This document shows positions 9,263 to 11,378 of a stretch of 11,378 nt of DNA, piece after piece. The stretch is from the NCBI GenBank assembly GCA_029747585.1, contig JAPEVF010001295.1:1-11378 (forward strand), given 5' to 3'. The notes under the pieces are model-generated. The model was given only the letters and a program-made list of their open reading frames with translations. It was not told the origin of the DNA and ran no database searches. Origin of the DNA: Pleurotus djamor. Lineage: Eukaryota; Basidiomycota; Agaricomycetes; Agaricales; Pleurotaceae. Both the position numbers and the translations under genes were made by a program. Each line of letters opens with the position of its first letter. The stretch's first letter is position 1.

Positions 9263-11378
9263 CTAGTCAAGCAGAGCCTTGAGCTTTTGGAAGTCGGGCG
9301 TTCCAAGTCCGGTGACCTATCAAATCGTCAATGCTGGGTGCCACAGTGGTGAAAGGTCGTCACTTACTGGATCCCAACCGGGACGAGCAGGGAAGCCTGT
9401 GGAATTTCGATGAGGATGGAGGAGCGAGGGAATGATGACATTACTAACCCATCGTTCGACACCCAGGATTAGAGCCTTTTACGATGTCGTTGAAAGCGCC
9501 TCGAGCTTTGGAATAGAGCCATGGATTGAGGAAGCCAAGAGGGGGTTTTCCGCGAGAGAGCTGGTAGTCATTGAGAAGGGCCACAATTCCAGCAACGACC
9601 TGTGCGGCATTTTGTTAGTCGGACATTTCCATTTCTTCGAGTGACTGGCATAGACGATACGTACAGGGGCGGCGGCACTTGTCCCTCCAATGGATCGAAC
9701 GTCACCTCTGTGAACCATTTGGTATCCTCTGGCCTGGGCGGAAACATCCGGGAACCCTCTTCCTGTTGAGCTGATACTGAAGTCAGCTCCTTTCGTTAAG
9801 ACGCCTATAGAAACAAGAACTGACTTGAACAGATCAGAGTACATATCCCCTATCGTCGACAGGTACGACCCGACGTGCGTTTCTTGGTAGGAAGGGCGTT
9901 GGAAAGTATTGGAAAATCCTCCCCCGCTGAGTCCAGCTGTTCGCTCTGGGACGCCCCCAGTTCCCCCGACCTATGAAAGATGTAGTGAGACGATTGATGA
10001 TGATATTAGCTTGACTTACGGCAGTGACGTAGGGGCACGTTCCTGGAAAGTGAGGAATGAACCTCTGCCTCTGGAGACCATCGTTGGTGTAGCAGAGACC
10101 AGGCCCAACACTACAGTCACATAAGCTCAAAGAGTCCCGTTCCCGAGATGGATACGCACCCATAGTCTCCACTTGAGAAAATGACTGAACTTCCACGCGC
10201 ACCAAGTTGCGCAAACATGGTACACACCCTAACCTGATACTCAACTGGGACCTTCAAAACTATGAATCAATGGAGTGGATCTGATGAAAATATGATTAGA
10301 TTACCGTCTGTTCATCATCACCATACGACGTTGTGAATGTCTGAGGGATTGATGGTTGGTGAAGGATGTACTCGAGCCAATCAAGGTACGGTTCGTTGGT
10401 GTTGGAGTATGTAGAGTCGTCAGGAATATAAGGGGGAGAGCCACCGGTGCTGTAGAAGACAGCCGGAGTGGGATATGAGATAGACATCGCGTACTGAACG
10501 TCGAGATTCGCCTCGGTACCCGGGTTTTCTTCATCATTCCGTCCAGAGTTGACGAGTTCAAGACTGAAATTCGCACTGCCTGCCGCATCCGCCTTGAATC
10601 GCTTGTAAAATTCCTGTTGAGTTCATAATCAGAAAGGCTGTTTGAGTCGAGATAACGATGTTTACCTGGAGGTCAGCTGAACTGGCATGTTCGTTCAGGT
10701 AACCAGTGATCCCAAGTTTGTTGATGTGCATGGCTTGGGGAGTATACCCATCCAGATTGTAGAGCAATCTCAAACACGTAGGCGTGACCTGTTGAGCGCA
10801 GCTTGCGGGTATTTGTTCGGCATCCACGTCCGTGTTGAACTGATTGACATCGTACTCCATAGTTGGCACAGCTTCTTCAAGGAAAGACGTAACCTTCATG
10901 GCCTGCGTCGTTGCAAAGTAGGTCGTCGGCGAGATGACATCAACGTGAGTGTGCAAGTCCCTGGGCAGAGAATAGCTCAAGGTCCGGAGGAGATAGGCAC
11001 CAGTTTCGGGGTGTTGATACACGCCGTATTTAGTTCCGAGCATCTTCTCAGCCTGGGCGACGGTGACGTTGTGAGTTATCCAGTCACCGCCTCCAGAACG
11101 ATGCATTGGACAGTCGGGGTCTATTCCGTGATGTTGCAACCAAGAAGATACGGTTTCGACTGAGTTTGGATGAGGAGCGACAAGAGCATCGACCTCCTCC
11201 TTGGACAGATGTTGACCATATCTAAGCTATGTCAGTGATACTTATCACCAGTCGGCAGATGACGTACCTAGGATGCTCGGGATCGCTAACCTCATGAAGC
11301 GCACTGATCAGATCGTCAACTTTGTGCTGCTTGANCTAAAATAGAAAAAGCGCTTAAAGTTATGCTTTGTACAAGAGG
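9263..11378 (-). CDS. Sedolisin family (S53) secreted serine-carboxyl protease, tripeptidyl-peptidase-like, 5' end off window
   Basis: This is an acid protease that removes tripeptides or cuts internally, usually secreted by fungi for nutrition. Exons: 11335-11268, 11221-10666, 10613-10305, 10251-10160, 10110-10020, 9970-9825, 9770-9665, 9599-9449, 9396-9368 and 9316-9263. They give 533 residues closed by TAG; the signal peptide and first exon(s) lie beyond the edge. The activation domain comes first ([45 protein letters not shown]). The catalytic domain starts near [13 protein letters not shown]. The Glu/Asp pair is in [12 protein letters not shown] (E242, D246 of the visible part), the oxyanion Asp in SSGDYGVGP (D340), and the nucleophile in GGTSAAAP (S452). 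The C-terminal calcium-site region is [12 protein letters not shown] with [14 protein letters not shown]-glycosylation motifs HNVT and ANFS are present. Everything visible argues for an active enzyme. Confidence 0.96.
9771..9824 (-). other. Frame-neutral intron in the sedolisin gene
   Basis: This intron is 54 nt, a multiple of three, with no stop in frame, so the open frame runs through it. Its ends are GTCAGT and ATCAG. Splicing gives [18 protein letters not shown], the usual sedolisin sequence; retention would insert 18 residues just ahead of the conserved RGFPDV block. Confidence 0.8.
11335..11335. other. Ambiguous base at the first exon position after a splice acceptor
   Basis: The N is the first base of the sedolisin exon that follows TTTTAG on the minus strand. 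The codon is NTC, so the residue is Leu, Phe, Ile or Val. Unlike the N at 5445, its effect on frame cannot be judged because the preceding exon is outside the window. Confidence 0.6.

Noticed and set aside
9479..9844. 121-residue minus-strand frame as one coding piece
   Set aside because: It joins parts of three sedolisin exons by reading through two introns. The last part is out of frame with the true VVAGIVALL sequence.
10687..11163. 158-residue plus-strand open frame
   Set aside because: It lies antisense to the sedolisin exon 10666-11221, whose protein is clearly conserved. The frame has no recognisable domain.
1..11378. Mobile elements, CRISPR arrays, tRNA or rRNA genes, long repeats, biosynthetic cluster
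   Set aside because: No terminal repeats, transposase or reverse transcriptase motifs, regular spacer repeats or RNA gene signatures were seen by eye. The genes present share no pathway.

Overview
The window looks like nuclear DNA of a filamentous basidiomycete, most likely an agaricomycete. The genes are densely packed. They are broken by many introns of about 46-68 nt with GT-AG ends and CTAAC-like branch sites, and some exons are only 16-17 nt long. The protein set (a DUF221/CSC1-type channel-like protein, a complex I subunit, a secreted sedolisin) is typical of this group. No bacterial operon, viral or transposon signature was seen.

Layout, left to right. (1) 1-4329, minus: a 16-exon gene for a DUF221 (CSC1/OSCA/TMEM63 superfamily) membrane protein, cut at its 3' end by the left edge. 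(2) 4330-5184: a non-coding stretch separating two divergent genes. Its right end holds a perfect TATAAATA box and a consensus 5'-UTR intron. (3) 5185-6217, plus: a leucine-rich-repeat-like protein of the kind found in fungal F-box families, without a visible F-box. A single N at 5445 breaks its frame artificially. (4) 6418-8167, plus: a two-exon gene for a mostly disordered, Ser/Thr-Pro-rich protein with a helical C-terminus, which I do not recognise. (5) 8376-9103, minus: a complete five-exon gene for the NDUFS4-type accessory subunit of mitochondrial complex I. (6) 9263 to beyond 11378, minus: a secreted sedolisin (S53, tripeptidyl-peptidase-like), cut at its 5' end by the right edge, with the Glu-Asp-Ser catalytic set intact.

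The genes do not form a pathway or cluster. Respiration, secreted proteolysis, an osmosensing-type channel and two poorly known proteins sit together as ordinary neighbours. Exon models were built by hand from splice signals, reading phase and remembered family conservation. They close in frame for both the NDUFS4 and sedolisin genes. I found no convincing new biological system. The best items for a second look are the unrecognised disordered protein, the single-N frame break, the TATA plus 5'-UTR-intron promoter, and the micro-exons and frame-neutral introns.
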